Source of the DNA: Pedobacter sp. L105
GTDB taxonomy: Bacteria; Bacteroidota; Bacteroidia; Sphingobacteriales; Sphingobacteriaceae
NCBI RefSeq assembly: GCF_009765875.1
Contig: NZ_LMUP01000016.1
Coordinates: 66,534-130,533 of the forward strand
Reading direction: 5' to 3'
Length of the DNA stretch: 64,000 nt
The notes under the pieces were generated by a model. It was not told the DNA's origin, ran no database searches, and saw only the letters and a program-made list of their open reading frames with translations. The position numbers and the translations under genes are program-made. Shown one piece after another: positions 36,980 to 46,531 of this stretch (within the stretch, counting starts at the first letter, position 1; each line of letters begins with the position of its first letter).

Positions 36980-38041
36980 ATGAGAAGAAATCACGACAAC
37001 CTATGGAAAGGGCTGCTGGAAAAACTCTTTGTAGATTTCCTGCTTTTTCTGAATCCTGAAGCTGGTTCCACGTTGGATCTGGATAGAGGAATTGAGTTTC
37101 TAGATAAAGAACTGGAACAAACCTTCCATCCTTCAGCTAAAGGCCGCGGACTTAAAATAGTTGATAAACTGGCCAGGGTATTTACCTGTGAAGGCAAAGA
37201 AGAATGGGTGCTCGTCCATATTGAAGTGCAGGGGAAATATAGTAATGATTTTGGAAAGAGGATGTTCCAGTATTATTACCGGCTGTTTGATAAGTATGAT
37301 CGGCCTATTACCGCCTATGCCATTTTTATAGAATCAAATTTGAAAGAGCGACCAGGATTTTTTGAAAGAGGTTTTATGGGAACAAAACTCAATTACCAGT
37401 TTAATACTTTTAAAATTGCCAGTCAAAATGACGATTTTTTGCTAGGGAGTGACAATCCCTTTGCCCTGGCGGTACTAATCGCTAAATCAACGCTTCTGGT
37501 TACCCATATAAAAGATAAAGAGCAAAGGGATAAACGCCTCCTTGATTATAAAAATAAACTAGCCAGAGAATTAGTCCGTAGAAAAATACCAAAATTGAAG
37601 ATACAGGCATTAATAAATTTCTTAAGATTTTATGTTGTTTTTGAAAATGAAGAATTAAATACTAAATTTGACCAGGAAGTAAATTCATTAATAAACAAGA
37701 ACAATAAAGACATGGGATTATTTGAAGATCAGATCTTAGAAATAAGAAAAGAAAGAGCAATAGCACTGATGAAACAACGGGCAAGAATAGCTGGAAGAGA
37801 AGAAGGCAAAATGGAAGGTAGAGCTGAAGGCATAGCCGAAGGTAAAGCCGAAGGTAAAGCCGAGGGTAAAGCGGAAGGCATAGCTAGAGGTTTAGTTGAA
37901 GGCAAGGCTGCAGCAAAAAAAATTGAAGTACTAAAGCTGATTGAAAAACATGGCTTTTCTAATCAGGAGGCTGCAGATTTTGCGGATGTAACAGTAGCCT
38001 ACGTGAAAAAACTCAGGAATTCCCTGAAATCAGTTCAGTAA
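36980..38041 (+). CDS. Rpn/YhgA-like PD-(D/E)XK nuclease with repeat-rich C-terminal tail
   Basis: A 353-residue protein. The N-terminal half carries a PD-(D/E)XK nuclease pattern, with Asp62 in VDKLARV and Glu82/Gln84 in LVHIEVQGKYS, followed by FQYYYRLFDKYDRPI, as in the Rpn family of recombination-promoting nucleases. Residues about 270-313 are a run of four-residue units Ala-Glu-Gly-Lys/Ile encoded by 12-bp repeats. The last 40 residues resemble a helix-turn-helix (SNQEAADFADVTVAYVKKL). Such proteins can be transposase-related and are often spread by transfer. It is alone, and convergent with TIGR02757 after 13 bp. Confidence 0.8.
   Translation: MRRNHDNLWKGLLEKLFVDFLLFLNPEAGSTLDLDRGIEFLDKELEQTFHPSAKGRGLKIVDKLARVFTCEGKEEWVLVHIEVQGKYSNDFGKRMFQYYYRLFDKYDRPITAYAIFIESNLKERPGFFERGFMGTKLNYQFNTFKIASQNDDFLLGSDNPFALAVLIAKSTLLVTHIKDKEQRDKRLLDYKNKLARELVRRKIPKLKIQALINFLRFYVVFENEELNTKFDQEVNSLINKNNKDMGLFEDQILEIRKERAIALMKQRARIAGREEGKMEGRAEGIAEGKAEGKAEGKAEGIARGLVEGKAAAKKIEVLKLIEKHGFSNQEAADFADVTVAYVKKLRNSLKSVQ
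37823..37882 (+). repeat. 12-bp tandem repeat inside the Rpn-like gene
   Basis: Five adjoining 12-mers: gctgaaggcata, gccgaaggtaaa twice, gccgagggtaaa and gcggaaggcata. Because the unit is a multiple of three, slippage would lengthen or shorten the Ala-Glu-Gly-Lys tail without shifting the frame. Confidence 0.85.
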
Positions 38042-38054
38042 GCTAGCGTAGAAA

Positions 38055-38834
38055 TTAAAATTTTTCTTCCACACCAAGACCGAACAGAGCGAAATCATAT
38101 TTTACAGGGTCCTGCGGATCAAATTTCCGCAGCTCCTCAGTCAGTTCAACGGCTGTTCTCCAATCGGCTTGTTTACGGGTGATGAGGTTAAGCCTTCGCG
38201 CAACACGGTCTACATGAACATCGCAGGGGCAAATCAGATCGGATGGATGAATGGTATTCCATACGCCAAAGTCTACCCCCATTTTATCTTTCCTTACCAT
38301 CCAGCGTAAGAACATATTCAACCTTTTACAAGTCGATTTCTGTAACGGTGAAGAGATATGTTTAATTGTTCTTCTCGGAGAATCCGGAAGACTGAAGAAA
38401 TAAGTCCTGAAATGATTTAAGGCATGCTCTGCTGTGAAGCTGTCGAGCTGACCAAAGTTGTCTGGAAGAAAGGCTGTTTCCAAACTATCTGACATGCCAT
38501 AATGAAATTTAAAAAAAGAAACAAAATACAGGAGGTCCGTATCATTGAATGTCCTGTGCTTAAAGTTCAGTAAACGTTTCAGATCCTCATCGCTGTGTTG
38601 CAGCATAAAATTATAGGGATCATTATCCATTCGCTGGAAGAGTTCCGTACACTTATTGATAATCGTTTTCCTTTGGCCCCAAGCCAAAATTGCCGCAAAA
38701 AATGCGGCAATTTCGATATCCTGTTTTTTAGAAAACCGGTGGGGAATACAAATCGGATCATTGGTAATAAAGCCGGGCTGATTATACTGCTCAACTTTAA
38801 AATCCAGAAAGTCTTTTAATTCTAAAAATTCCAA
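38055..38834 (-). CDS. TIGR02757/DUF2400 family protein
   Basis: A 259-residue protein typical of Bacteroidetes TIGR02757. Landmarks are HRFSKKQDIEIAAFFAAILA, AWGQRKTII, and the C-terminal CPCDVHVDRVARRLNLI with KYDFALFGLGVEE. The last part resembles a helix-hairpin-helix DNA-binding glycosylase C-terminus, so a nucleic-acid role is often guessed, but I know of no experiment that establishes it. It is 5 bp after the trans-sulfuration gene on the same strand, so the two probably share an mRNA. Confidence 0.88.
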   Translation of the reverse strand: MEFLELKDFLDFKVEQYNQPGFITNDPICIPHRFSKKQDIEIAAFFAAILAWGQRKTIINKCTELFQRMDNDPYNFMLQHSDEDLKRLLNFKHRTFNDTDLLYFVSFFKFHYGMSDSLETAFLPDNFGQLDSFTAEHALNHFRTYFFSLPDSPRRTIKHISSPLQKSTCKRLNMFLRWMVRKDKMGVDFGVWNTIHPSDLICPCDVHVDRVARRLNLITRKQADWRTAVELTEELRKFDPQDPVKYDFALFGLGVEEKF

Positions 38835-38839
38835 TTTGT

Positions 38840-39979
38840 CTATTTAAGTGCTTGTTTTAAATCGGCTAAAAGATCATCAATATCCTCTACCCCAACGCTC
38901 AGGCGTAAAAGATTATCTGTAACACCAACCTTCTCACGTTCTTCTTTAGGGATAGAACCGTGTGTCATTGTAGTAGGATGATTGATCAGTGATTCTACAC
39001 CACCAAGCGACTCAGCCAGGGTAAATACTTTAAAAGAAGAAGCAACCCTGAAAGTTTCTGCCAGATCGGCTCCTTTTAAAGTAATAGACACCATACCACC
39101 GAAACCACGCATTTGCTTTTTAGCGATTTCATGGTTAGGATGATCTTCAAAACCAGGCCAGTAGATTTTATCAATCTTTGGATGGGTTTTGAGATAACGC
39201 GCTACTTTCTCCCCATTTTCACAGTGTGCTTTCATACGAAGGTGTAAGGTCTTGATCCCTCTTAATACCAGAAATGCGTCCTGCGGACCAGGAGTTGCAC
39301 CACAGGCATTATAGATAAACCAAAGATCTTTATACAATTGATCGTCGTTCATCAACAAGGCACCCATTACTACGTCAGAGTGACCGCCTATATATTTGGT
39401 CACGGAATGCATCACAATATCTGCTCCCAGATCAATCGGATTTTGCAGATATGGAGAAGCAAAAGTATTATCTACGGTTAAGATCAGTCCTTTTTCTTTA
39501 GAAATCTTTGCTATACCTTCAATATCCACAATTTGCATCGTAGGATTGGTAGGTGTTTCAATCCAGATCAGCTTCGTTTTATCGTTGATATAGGGCAATA
39601 TATTTTCTGGTTTTGACAGATCCAGAAAATGGAATTTAATACCATATTTAGCGTAAACTTTGGTAAAGATACGATAAGACCCACCATAAAGGTCATTACC
39701 AGTGATCACCTCATCGCCAGGCTGTAATAAACGCATTACAGTATCAGTAGCACCCATTCCTGAAGAAAAGGCAAGACCGTATTTAGCATTTTCCAATGCC
39801 GCAAGACAACTTTCCAGCGCCTTACGGGTAGGATTTGTTCCCCTGGAATATTCAAATCCCTGATTTTCACCAGGTGATTTTTGCCAGTAGGTTGAAGTCT
39901 GGTAGATCGGGGTCATTACTGCTCCTGTAGAAGGATCAGGTTCCTGACCTGCATGTATAGCTTTAGTTGCAAATTTCAT
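38840..39979 (-). CDS. Cystathionine gamma-synthase/lyase-type PLP enzyme
   Basis: A 379-residue Cys/Met-metabolism PLP enzyme. YSRGTNPTRKALE and SVTKYIGGHSDVVMG (PLP-binding Lys195) are family hallmarks, and it has the SLGGVESLINHP block. It performs trans-sulfuration between cysteine and homocysteine. Synthase and lyase cannot be separated by eye. It is the third gene of a likely proS, trans-sulfuration, TIGR02757 run; the gap to proS is 35 bp. No SAM riboswitch was found, as there is no room for one. Confidence 0.92.
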   Translation of the reverse strand: MKFATKAIHAGQEPDPSTGAVMTPIYQTSTYWQKSPGENQGFEYSRGTNPTRKALESCLAALENAKYGLAFSSGMGATDTVMRLLQPGDEVITGNDLYGGSYRIFTKVYAKYGIKFHFLDLSKPENILPYINDKTKLIWIETPTNPTMQIVDIEGIAKISKEKGLILTVDNTFASPYLQNPIDLGADIVMHSVTKYIGGHSDVVMGALLMNDDQLYKDLWFIYNACGATPGPQDAFLVLRGIKTLHLRMKAHCENGEKVARYLKTHPKIDKIYWPGFEDHPNHEIAKKQMRGFGGMVSITLKGADLAETFRVASSFKVFTLAESLGGVESLINHPTTMTHGSIPKEEREKVGVTDNLLRLSVGVEDIDDLLADLKQALK

Positions 39980-40014
39980 GTCGCTCTTTTTAAAATTAGT
40001 AATAGCCTTAAGCT

Positions 40015-41487
40015 TTAATAAGCACGGGCAAATAAAACACGCTGAATAGATGGTTTACCCGAATAGATACAAACACCATCTTCCAGTGGATTATCTAACG
40101 GAATACATCTGATTGTAGCCTTTGTTTCCTCTTTTATTTTTAATTCAGTTTCCGAAGTGCCATCCCAGTGTGCAGATATAAAACCTCCTTTACCATCCAG
40201 CAATTCTTTAAATTCATCATATGAATTTGCCTTGGTGATATGTTCAGTTCTGAAATCAGCAGCCTTTTTATAAATATTTTCCTGGATATCGCTCAACAAT
40301 TGTGCAATATACATATCCAGACCATCCTGTGAAACGGTACTTTTCTCTTTAGTATCTCTTCTTGCCAATTCGACAGTCCCGTTTTCCATATCTCTGCCAC
40401 CGATAGCCAGACGAATCGGCACACCTTTCAATTCATATTCTGCGAATTTGAATCCCGGGCGCTGCGAATCCCTGCTGTCATATTTAACAGAGATACCCTG
40501 TTTTTTCAATTTCGGCATTAATTCATTAACAAAAGAAGATATTTTATTCAGGTCTTCATCATTCCTGTATATCGGAACAATAACTACCTGAATCGGTGCC
40601 AGGTTAGGCGGCAATACCAATCCCTGATCATCACTATGTGCCATAATTAACGCACCGATCATCCGTGTAGAAACCCCCCATGAACTTGCCCACACATGTT
40701 CAATCTTTCCTTCTTTGTTGGTAAATTTCACGTCGAATGCCTTTGCAAAATTCTGTCCCAGAAAATGTGAAGTACCTGCCTGTAAGGCTTTTCCATCCTG
40801 CATTAATGCTTCAATACAATAAGTATCCAACGCACCTGCAAAACGCTCATTTGGCGTTTTTTTTCCTTTAACTACAGGCAGTGCCATCCAGTTTTCAGCA
40901 AAATCTGCATATACATCCAACATTCTTTCTGTTTCTTCAATTGCTTCCTGCGAAGTAGCATGTGCGGTGTGGCCTTCCTGCCAAAGGAACTCAGAGGTTC
41001 TTAGAAACAAGCGCGTGCGCATTTCCCATCTTACCACATTAGCCCATTGATTAATCAGCAGGGGAAGGTCACGGTATGACTCTACCCATCCTCTGAAAGT
41101 ATTCCATATAATAGTTTCTGAAGTTGGTCTTACGATCAATTCTTCTTCTAGTTTGGCATCCGGATCGACAATAATATTTCCTTCACCGTCATTTTTTAGA
41201 CGATAATGTGTCACAACTGCACACTCTGTGGCGAATCCCTCAACATGCGCCGCTTCCTTAGAAAAAAATGACTTAGGGATGAGTAATGGAAAATATGCAT
41301 TACTGTGTCCTGTATCTTTAAATTTCTGGTCTAAAACGGCCTGCATTTTTTCCCAAATGGAATAGCCATAGGGCTTTATCACCATACATCCTTTTACAGC
41401 TGAATGCTCCGCCAGGTCGGCTTTTATAACAATATCGTTATACCACTGGGAATAATCCTCGTTCTTACTTGTAATACCTTTGCTCAT
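40015..41487 (-). CDS. proS: Prolyl-tRNA synthetase, archaeal/eukaryotic type
   Basis: A 490-residue class II synthetase of the short ProS type without the bacterial editing insertion. Motif 2 is visible in [20 protein letters not shown] and motif 3 in the [20 protein letters not shown] neighbourhood, and the C-terminal extension ends in the conserved aromatic (LFARAY). It charges tRNA-Pro in the cytoplasm. This type is usual in Bacteroidetes. A minus-strand TAAATTTG element lies 47 bp upstream. Confidence 0.96.
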   Translation of the reverse strand: MSKGITSKNEDYSQWYNDIVIKADLAEHSAVKGCMVIKPYGYSIWEKMQAVLDQKFKDTGHSNAYFPLLIPKSFFSKEAAHVEGFATECAVVTHYRLKNDGEGNIIVDPDAKLEEELIVRPTSETIIWNTFRGWVESYRDLPLLINQWANVVRWEMRTRLFLRTSEFLWQEGHTAHATSQEAIEETERMLDVYADFAENWMALPVVKGKKTPNERFAGALDTYCIEALMQDGKALQAGTSHFLGQNFAKAFDVKFTNKEGKIEHVWASSWGVSTRMIGALIMAHSDDQGLVLPPNLAPIQVVIVPIYRNDEDLNKISSFVNELMPKLKKQGISVKYDSRDSQRPGFKFAEYELKGVPIRLAIGGRDMENGTVELARRDTKEKSTVSQDGLDMYIAQLLSDIQENIYKKAADFRTEHITKANSYDEFKELLDGKGGFISAHWDGTSETELKIKEETKATIRCIPLDNPLEDGVCIYSGKPSIQRVLFARAY

Positions 41488-41534
41488 AACTGTTTGGAAT
41501 GCTTTTTGTGTTAAATAACTTGCATGATAGGTTG

Positions 41535-41542
41535 CAAATTTA
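41535..41542 (-). promoter_or_regulatory. Predicted -7 promoter element (TAAATTTG) of proS
   Basis: On the minus strand an exact TAnnTTTG lies 47 bp upstream of the proS ATG, in the divergent gap to the Gly/Tyr-rich lipoprotein gene. Confidence 0.5.
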
Positions 41543-41595
41543 TAAATTTATGCCTACGAAAAAAATTGTTAACACACACAAATAACTCACATATT

Positions 41596-42432
41596 ATGAA
41601 ACCTAACCATTTACTATACAGTATGCTGGTCATTTCGGCCATTGCCGTCTCTTCCTGCGCTGTTCCACAGATGGCCCAGCAAACGCACAATGACGACGAC
41701 GTTTATGGTACAAAAGCACAGGCAGTAGAGTATACTGCCCCCCCAATGCAATCTTCACAATCAGTTAATGATGGCAATTATAGCGATCAGGATCAACAGG
41801 GAGATGACTACTATGGCAGCAGCGATGAATATGCTGACATGAGTTATGCTTCCAGGATTAACAGATTTTATTATGGCAGTCCTTATTTAGATTATTATGA
41901 TCCCTTCTTTTATGGAGGTTACGGTGGCTATGGCGGATACGGTGGTTATGGATTAGGTTTAGGCTTTGGATATGCAGGTGGCTGGGGCGGTTACGGCGGT
42001 TTTGGTTTAGGCTGGGGCGGATATGGAGGTTTTGGTTATGGTGGGTTTTATGACCCGTTCTACAATCCATTCTATCCATTCGGATTTGGTTACGGCTATT
42101 ATGGCGGACTTTGGGGTGGCGGATTTTATGGCGGAGGTTACTATGGTGGTGGCTTTGGCGGACGCTACGCAAATTACCGTCCAAGAGGATATTACAACGG
42201 AAATGGAGCGGTAGGCAGAAGATCTAACGGTCTGGGTGTTGCAAGAGGCAGAGGTAACTATGGCAACAGCAGATATGGTAATGGCAGACAGGGTTATTCT
42301 CCTGACAGAAGTAATACTTCAAGATCTTCTTATGCTCCACAACAAAGCAGTGGATTTGGCGGCGGCGGTGGCGGCGGCAGATCATTCGGCGGAGGCGGTG
42401 GTGGTGGCGGCCGCGGAGGAAGAGGTAACTAA
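41596..42432 (+). CDS. Gly/Tyr-rich low-complexity lipoprotein
   Basis: Starting from the ATG at 41596, which opens a lipoprotein signal (MKPNHLLYSM, lipobox Val-Ser-Ser-Cys at Cys21), the protein has 278 residues. After an acidic Ser/Gln/Asp spacer comes a Gly-Tyr-Gly-Gly-Tyr run with many Phe and Trp (about 100-195), an Arg/Asn/Tyr segment, and a poly-Gly tail ending GGGRGGRGN. It may be an adhesive or matrix-like surface protein, or a flexible envelope linker; neither is shown. The upstream codon at 41524 is less likely because it would put 24 polar residues before the signal. Confidence 0.8.
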   Translation: MKPNHLLYSMLVISAIAVSSCAVPQMAQQTHNDDDVYGTKAQAVEYTAPPMQSSQSVNDGNYSDQDQQGDDYYGSSDEYADMSYASRINRFYYGSPYLDYYDPFFYGGYGGYGGYGGYGLGLGFGYAGGWGGYGGFGLGWGGYGGFGYGGFYDPFYNPFYPFGFGYGYYGGLWGGGFYGGGYYGGGFGGRYANYRPRGYYNGNGAVGRRSNGLGVARGRGNYGNSRYGNGRQGYSPDRSNTSRSSYAPQQSSGFGGGGGGGRSFGGGGGGGGRGGRGN

Positions 42433-42530
42433 ATAAAATCTAAAAATTAAATGAAATCATCATAAGCATTCATCTTGTATACGAGATTGATATGCTTATG
42501 ATAGCTTAACCGCTAAATCAATAAATATTA

Positions 42531-44078
42531 ATGAAAAAAATTATACAACTTTTAGTAGTAGCTATAGTAGGTACTACCGGTAATATATATGCCCAAAGCG
42601 GCATCTATGCAGGAGACGCTTTAAGATTTTCAAGAACTGACTACGGAAGTTCTTCACGTTTTAAGGGTCTTGGAAACGCACAGATCAGTCTTGGTGGTGA
42701 TATCAGTTCCATCAGCGGTAACCCTGCAGGTTTGGGTATGTTTACCCGTTCAGAATTTAGCGTTACTCCTGAATTAGACAATACAAAAGCAAATTCAAAT
42801 TATTTAGGTCAGAATACAAAATCTACCAAAACTCAGTTTAACTTAAATAATGCTGCTGCTGTTTGGTATAATCCTGTGATCAAACCAAGGGGTTCAGATT
42901 TAAATAAAGGTCTGTTAAGTGTAGTATATGGAATTGGGTATAATAGAACTAACGACTTCAGTTCAAGTTATAACTACTCAGGTAATAATCCAAAAAGCTC
43001 AATTGCAGATGCTTTTGCTGAACAAGCTAACGGAACTACACCTGGTAACCTTAGTGGCATAGCCGGTCAGGCTTACGACAGCTTTTTAATTGATAAACAA
43101 TTAGGAACTACCAATCAATACTATCCTGCAACAAGCTTGAATAATACACAGACTCAAAGAGAAGTTAGACAGGGATCTACTTCTGAGCTTGACTTTTCTG
43201 CTGGTATGAACATTTCCAACAAATTATACCTGGGAGCAAGTATTGGATTTGTAGATGTACGTTATGAAAGTAATAAACAATATACTGAATCAGGCACGAT
43301 CATTTCTAATCCTTCCAATGCTGCATCAACTGACAACTCAGATCATGCTAATCCTTATGTGGGAAGCAATTACAATCTGAATTACAGCAGTTACCAGAAT
43401 ACTACAGGTTCTGGTATCAACGCACGTTTAGGTATTATCTACAAACCTACCAGCATATTAAGAGTTGGTGCAACTTTCCAGGCTCCAACATGGATGCATA
43501 TGGAAGAAGATTATTCTGAAATCTTAAATTCTAATATTACCGGTACTTCAGCAAATCCTGCTGGAACTACCAGTAATAACGACTTCCTTAATTCTAGTTT
43601 CAATTACAATGTGCGCACACCTTATAAAGGATCATTGGGTGCCAGTGTAATCTTAGGCAAAAATGCTTTGATCTCAGCTGACGTTGACTACGTTAACTAT
43701 GCTAGTACAAGACTTTCTGAAAGTGATGGTTATGGTGATTTAATTGATGAAAACAATGCTTATATCAAACAAAACTATACCCATGCTTTTAACTACAGGG
43801 TTGGTGGTGAATACAGGATTCAAAGTTTTAGCATCAGAGCTGGTTACGGTGTAAATGGCAGCCCTTACAAAGGTGATGACAACAATACTTTCGATGTTAA
43901 ATATTATTCTGCAGGTTTAGGTTACAGAATTGGTATGTATTACATGGATATAGCTTATCAGCGTACTACTACTCATAATACTTTTAGTCCTTATGAACTG
44001 AATGATTTTTCTGAGCCGATAGCAACTACTAAACTGGATAAAAACAATATGTTCTTAACAGTTGGTGTAAGGTTCTAG
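42531..44078 (+). CDS. Outer membrane beta-barrel protein (FadL/OmpP1-like)
   Basis: A 515-residue exported protein (signal cleaved near NIYAQ). GDALRFSRTDYGSSSRFKGL and QISLGGDISSISGNPAGLG are the N-terminal hatch of the FadL-type transporter family, with AWYNP-like text nearby, and the rest alternates short beta strands with Asn/Ser/Thr/Tyr-rich turns, ending in the barrel-type VGVRF. Members move hydrophobic compounds across the outer membrane, although many Bacteroidetes relatives are uncharacterised. A perfect stem follows the stop. Confidence 0.85.
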   Translation: MKKIIQLLVVAIVGTTGNIYAQSGIYAGDALRFSRTDYGSSSRFKGLGNAQISLGGDISSISGNPAGLGMFTRSEFSVTPELDNTKANSNYLGQNTKSTKTQFNLNNAAAVWYNPVIKPRGSDLNKGLLSVVYGIGYNRTNDFSSSYNYSGNNPKSSIADAFAEQANGTTPGNLSGIAGQAYDSFLIDKQLGTTNQYYPATSLNNTQTQREVRQGSTSELDFSAGMNISNKLYLGASIGFVDVRYESNKQYTESGTIISNPSNAASTDNSDHANPYVGSNYNLNYSSYQNTTGSGINARLGIIYKPTSILRVGATFQAPTWMHMEEDYSEILNSNITGTSANPAGTTSNNDFLNSSFNYNVRTPYKGSLGASVILGKNALISADVDYVNYASTRLSESDGYGDLIDENNAYIKQNYTHAFNYRVGGEYRIQSFSIRAGYGVNGSPYKGDDNNTFDVKYYSAGLGYRIGMYYMDIAYQRTTTHNTFSPYELNDFSEPIATTKLDKNNMFLTVGVRF

Positions 44079-44082
44079 TCTT

Positions 44083-44148
44083 AATATTACCTCTAAAAAA
44101 AATGCCCTTGTTGAATCCAGCAAGGGCATTTTTTTTAGAGGTAATATT
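44083..44148. terminator. Bidirectional terminator with 28-bp perfect arms
   Basis: Bases 44083-44110 and 44121-44148 are exact reverse complements with a 10-base loop. The core TGCCCTTG/CAAGGGCA is flanked by A8 and T8, giving T-tracts in both directions. It starts 4 bp after the FadL-like stop, and its far end reaches the last base of the UbiD-family stop codon, so it serves both convergent genes. Confidence 0.92.
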
Positions 44149-45956
44149 TAAATTTCAAATCTGCCAATCCTGATTTCTACTTCAGGATCTTTGATCAGCT
44201 CAGGCGCATGATGCGGCTTCTTTCTTGCATCGATGATCAAAGGCCCGGTGCAACCCCAGTGTTTATTAACCGTAAACTCCCCTATCCCATGAATATCATT
44301 TGCAGGGTTACTCCTGGTAAAAGTCACCCACACAAAATTATTGATGTTATCAGCAGTAAATGCAGCATCATCACAAAGCACAATCAGGGCAATACCTTCC
44401 AGATTCATGGCTTTCAGGTGCACATTTAGCTGAACAACCAATGCCGCTGTATCTTCTGCATGGATATACGCAGAAGTGGTAATGGCTAGTACGCCCGGCA
44501 TAACCAGATGATAATCCCTCCATCCTTCCGGAAGATTAAAATTGGTGGGCAACAAAGTCGATAATAGTCTTTTTTCTTCTCCGGCAGCGGCCAGTACTAC
44601 TTTAGATCCGCTATTTAACCCTTCGCCACTATAATCCAGTGTGTCAATAGTAGTTTGTGTATAAAAGTGCAGGTCCCGCTTAAAATCTATACGGGAAAAT
44701 ATATGATGCAAAAAAACTTCTATATCATGCGTATTCAGCTGCTCATTATCTTCGCGGGCAGCAATAAAAACATATTTTGCCAGACTTAGCTGGTTTTTAC
44801 CTAAGATATGGTTTGCAATTGTCAGGATTTCCTGAGGTCTGCGTTCTTTTAAAAACGGCGTATACCGCTCACTGCCTATAGCAAATAATAAAGGGTGCAC
44901 ACCCGCAGCATCTACGGCATTTACTTCTTTCAGTCCGTGAATCTCCTGTGGTAATGCCGAACCAGCGATTTCATGGATCAGAGCCCCAAAACTGGTATCC
45001 TCTTGTGGAGGCCTGCCTACAACGGTAAATGACCATATCGCATCATTCCTGTGGTATACATTGTGTACCTTCAATAAGGGAAAAGGATGGGTTAAACTAT
45101 AATAGCCTAGATGATCTCCAAAAGGACCTTCAGGTTTGTTTTCCCCCGGTTCAACTGTTCCAGTGATCACGAAATCAGCATCTGCTGAAATACAGAAGCC
45201 TTCATCATCATAGAAATAACGAAAACGCCGGTTGCCGAGCGCACCTGCAAAGGTCATTTCAGAGAGTCCCTCAGGCAATGGCATTACTGCTGCCAAAGGG
45301 TGTGAAGGCGGTCCGCCTACAAAGATACTTACCTTTAAGGGTAAGCCTTTAGCATTTGCTTTAGACTGATGTACGCCTATCCCACGGTGAATCTGGTAAT
45401 GAAGACCAATCTCCTGATCTTTGACATAGTCGTTTCCAGCGAGCTGAATCCGGTACATCCCCAGATTGGCATTCATTACCCCTGGCTTATCCACATCTTC
45501 AGTATACACCTGTGGCATAGTAACAAAAGGCCCTCCGTCCATTGGCCAGTTTACAATTTGCGGAAGCTGACTAATCGTAGTTTTTTTAAATGCCGATTTG
45601 AACAGACGCTGCTGAAGCGGCAATGCAGAGAAAGCAATTAAACCTGCACCGGCAAATTTGAGCGGATTCTTTAATGCTTTCATGGGATCTGAACGCAGCT
45701 CTACCAGCTGTGCCACCGTTGGTAAGCTATCCCGAAACATGAACTTAGACCGCTCCAGCGTACCAAAAAGATTAGATACTGCAGGAAAAGGGCTCCCTTT
45801 AACCTTCTCAAAAAAAATAGCCGGGCCATTTTGTTCAAAAACCTTCAGGTGAATAGCAGCCATTTCCAGGTAAGGATCTACCTCTTCCTTAATTCGTAAT
45901 AAATGCCCATGTTTTTCTAAATCAGCCACACACTCGGCTAAGCTTTTGTATCCCAT
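44148..45956 (-). CDS. UbiD family decarboxylase
   Basis: A 602-residue enzyme of the prenylated-FMN-dependent UbiD family. NLGMYRIQLAGNDYVKDQEI and HYQIHRGIGVHQ form the cofactor site, GPFGDHLGYYS is the conserved metal-binding block, and IHEIAGSALPQEIHG and VNKHWGC follow as in family members. It decarboxylates an aromatic or unsaturated acid, possibly in menaquinone biosynthesis; the substrate is not clear from sequence. No ubiX-like partner is in the window. Length is in the upper part of the family range. Confidence 0.9.
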   Translation of the reverse strand: MGYKSLAECVADLEKHGHLLRIKEEVDPYLEMAAIHLKVFEQNGPAIFFEKVKGSPFPAVSNLFGTLERSKFMFRDSLPTVAQLVELRSDPMKALKNPLKFAGAGLIAFSALPLQQRLFKSAFKKTTISQLPQIVNWPMDGGPFVTMPQVYTEDVDKPGVMNANLGMYRIQLAGNDYVKDQEIGLHYQIHRGIGVHQSKANAKGLPLKVSIFVGGPPSHPLAAVMPLPEGLSEMTFAGALGNRRFRYFYDDEGFCISADADFVITGTVEPGENKPEGPFGDHLGYYSLTHPFPLLKVHNVYHRNDAIWSFTVVGRPPQEDTSFGALIHEIAGSALPQEIHGLKEVNAVDAAGVHPLLFAIGSERYTPFLKERRPQEILTIANHILGKNQLSLAKYVFIAAREDNEQLNTHDIEVFLHHIFSRIDFKRDLHFYTQTTIDTLDYSGEGLNSGSKVVLAAAGEEKRLLSTLLPTNFNLPEGWRDYHLVMPGVLAITTSAYIHAEDTAALVVQLNVHLKAMNLEGIALIVLCDDAAFTADNINNFVWVTFTRSNPANDIHGIGEFTVNKHWGCTGPLIIDARKKPHHAPELIKDPEVEIRIGRFEI

Positions 45957-46006
45957 CGGGTCTAAAGGTATGAAGTATTATTGTTTGTCTAATCCTCTTA
46001 AAACAG

Positions 46007-46031
46007 AAAAACCATGCTTTTGCATGGTTTC
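46007..46031 (-). terminator. Terminator of dps
   Basis: AAACCATGC (46009-46017) pairs with GCATGGTTT (46022-46030); on the minus strand the stem is followed by TTCTGTTTT. It lies about 21 bp after the Dps stop. Confidence 0.65.
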
Positions 46032-46051
46032 CTTAAATCTTTAAAAATGGA

Positions 46052-46531
46052 TTACTTTTTCCCGGCGAATGAACGCAGCATCCAGGTATTTTTCTCTTTA
46101 AACTGCATGAAACGGTTTACCATATCATTGGTCCCATCATCACCAGCGGCGGCAGAAGCTTCCAGTAATTCGCGTTCAAGCTGTATTAAATGTGCCATAT
46201 CTTCCAGTAACGCATCCACCATTGCAAGGTCCTGCAAACCTATTGTATTAATTTCCTTGATACCTGATTCGCTGATGTAATCAGAGAAACGACTATGAGG
46301 TGGTTTTCCCAGGGTTAAAACACGCTCGGCAATTTCATCAATTGTCAACTGGGCATTCGTGTACAATTCTTCAAATTTAACATGTAAGGTAAAAAAATTC
46401 TGCCCTTTAATATTCCAATGGCAACCTCTTAATTTTTGATAGTGAATATGATAATTAGCCAGGTAATCGTTGAGCAGATCTACAACTGGTTTTACTTCAG
46501 TTTCATTTAAACTGATTTCTTTTGCGTCCAT
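46052..46531 (-). CDS. dps: Dps family ferritin-like DNA-binding protein
   Basis: From the ATG at 46531 the protein has 159 residues. The ferroxidase ligands appear at His38 (LRGCHWN), His50, Asp65 and Glu69 (TIDEIAERVL), the same spacing as His31/His43/Asp58/Glu62 in Listeria Dps. It forms a dodecamer that stores iron and detoxifies peroxide, and may protect DNA. A start at 46597 would add 22 hydrophobic residues not seen in the family and is rejected. A 12-bp palindrome TATATTAATATA sits 13-24 bp upstream of the ATG, a possible operator. Confidence 0.93.
   Translation of the reverse strand: MDAKEISLNETEVKPVVDLLNDYLANYHIHYQKLRGCHWNIKGQNFFTLHVKFEELYTNAQLTIDEIAERVLTLGKPPHSRFSDYISESGIKEINTIGLQDLAMVDALLEDMAHLIQLERELLEASAAAGDDGTNDMVNRFMQFKEKNTWMLRSFAGKK

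Noticed and set aside
38840-40014. SAM or other riboswitch ahead of the trans-sulfuration gene
   Set aside because: Only 35 bp separate it from proS; no space for an aptamer.
41858-42184. Minus-strand frame rich in His/Asn/Arg
   Set aside because: It is the complement of the Gly/Tyr-rich coding repeats, whose codons give a long open shadow.
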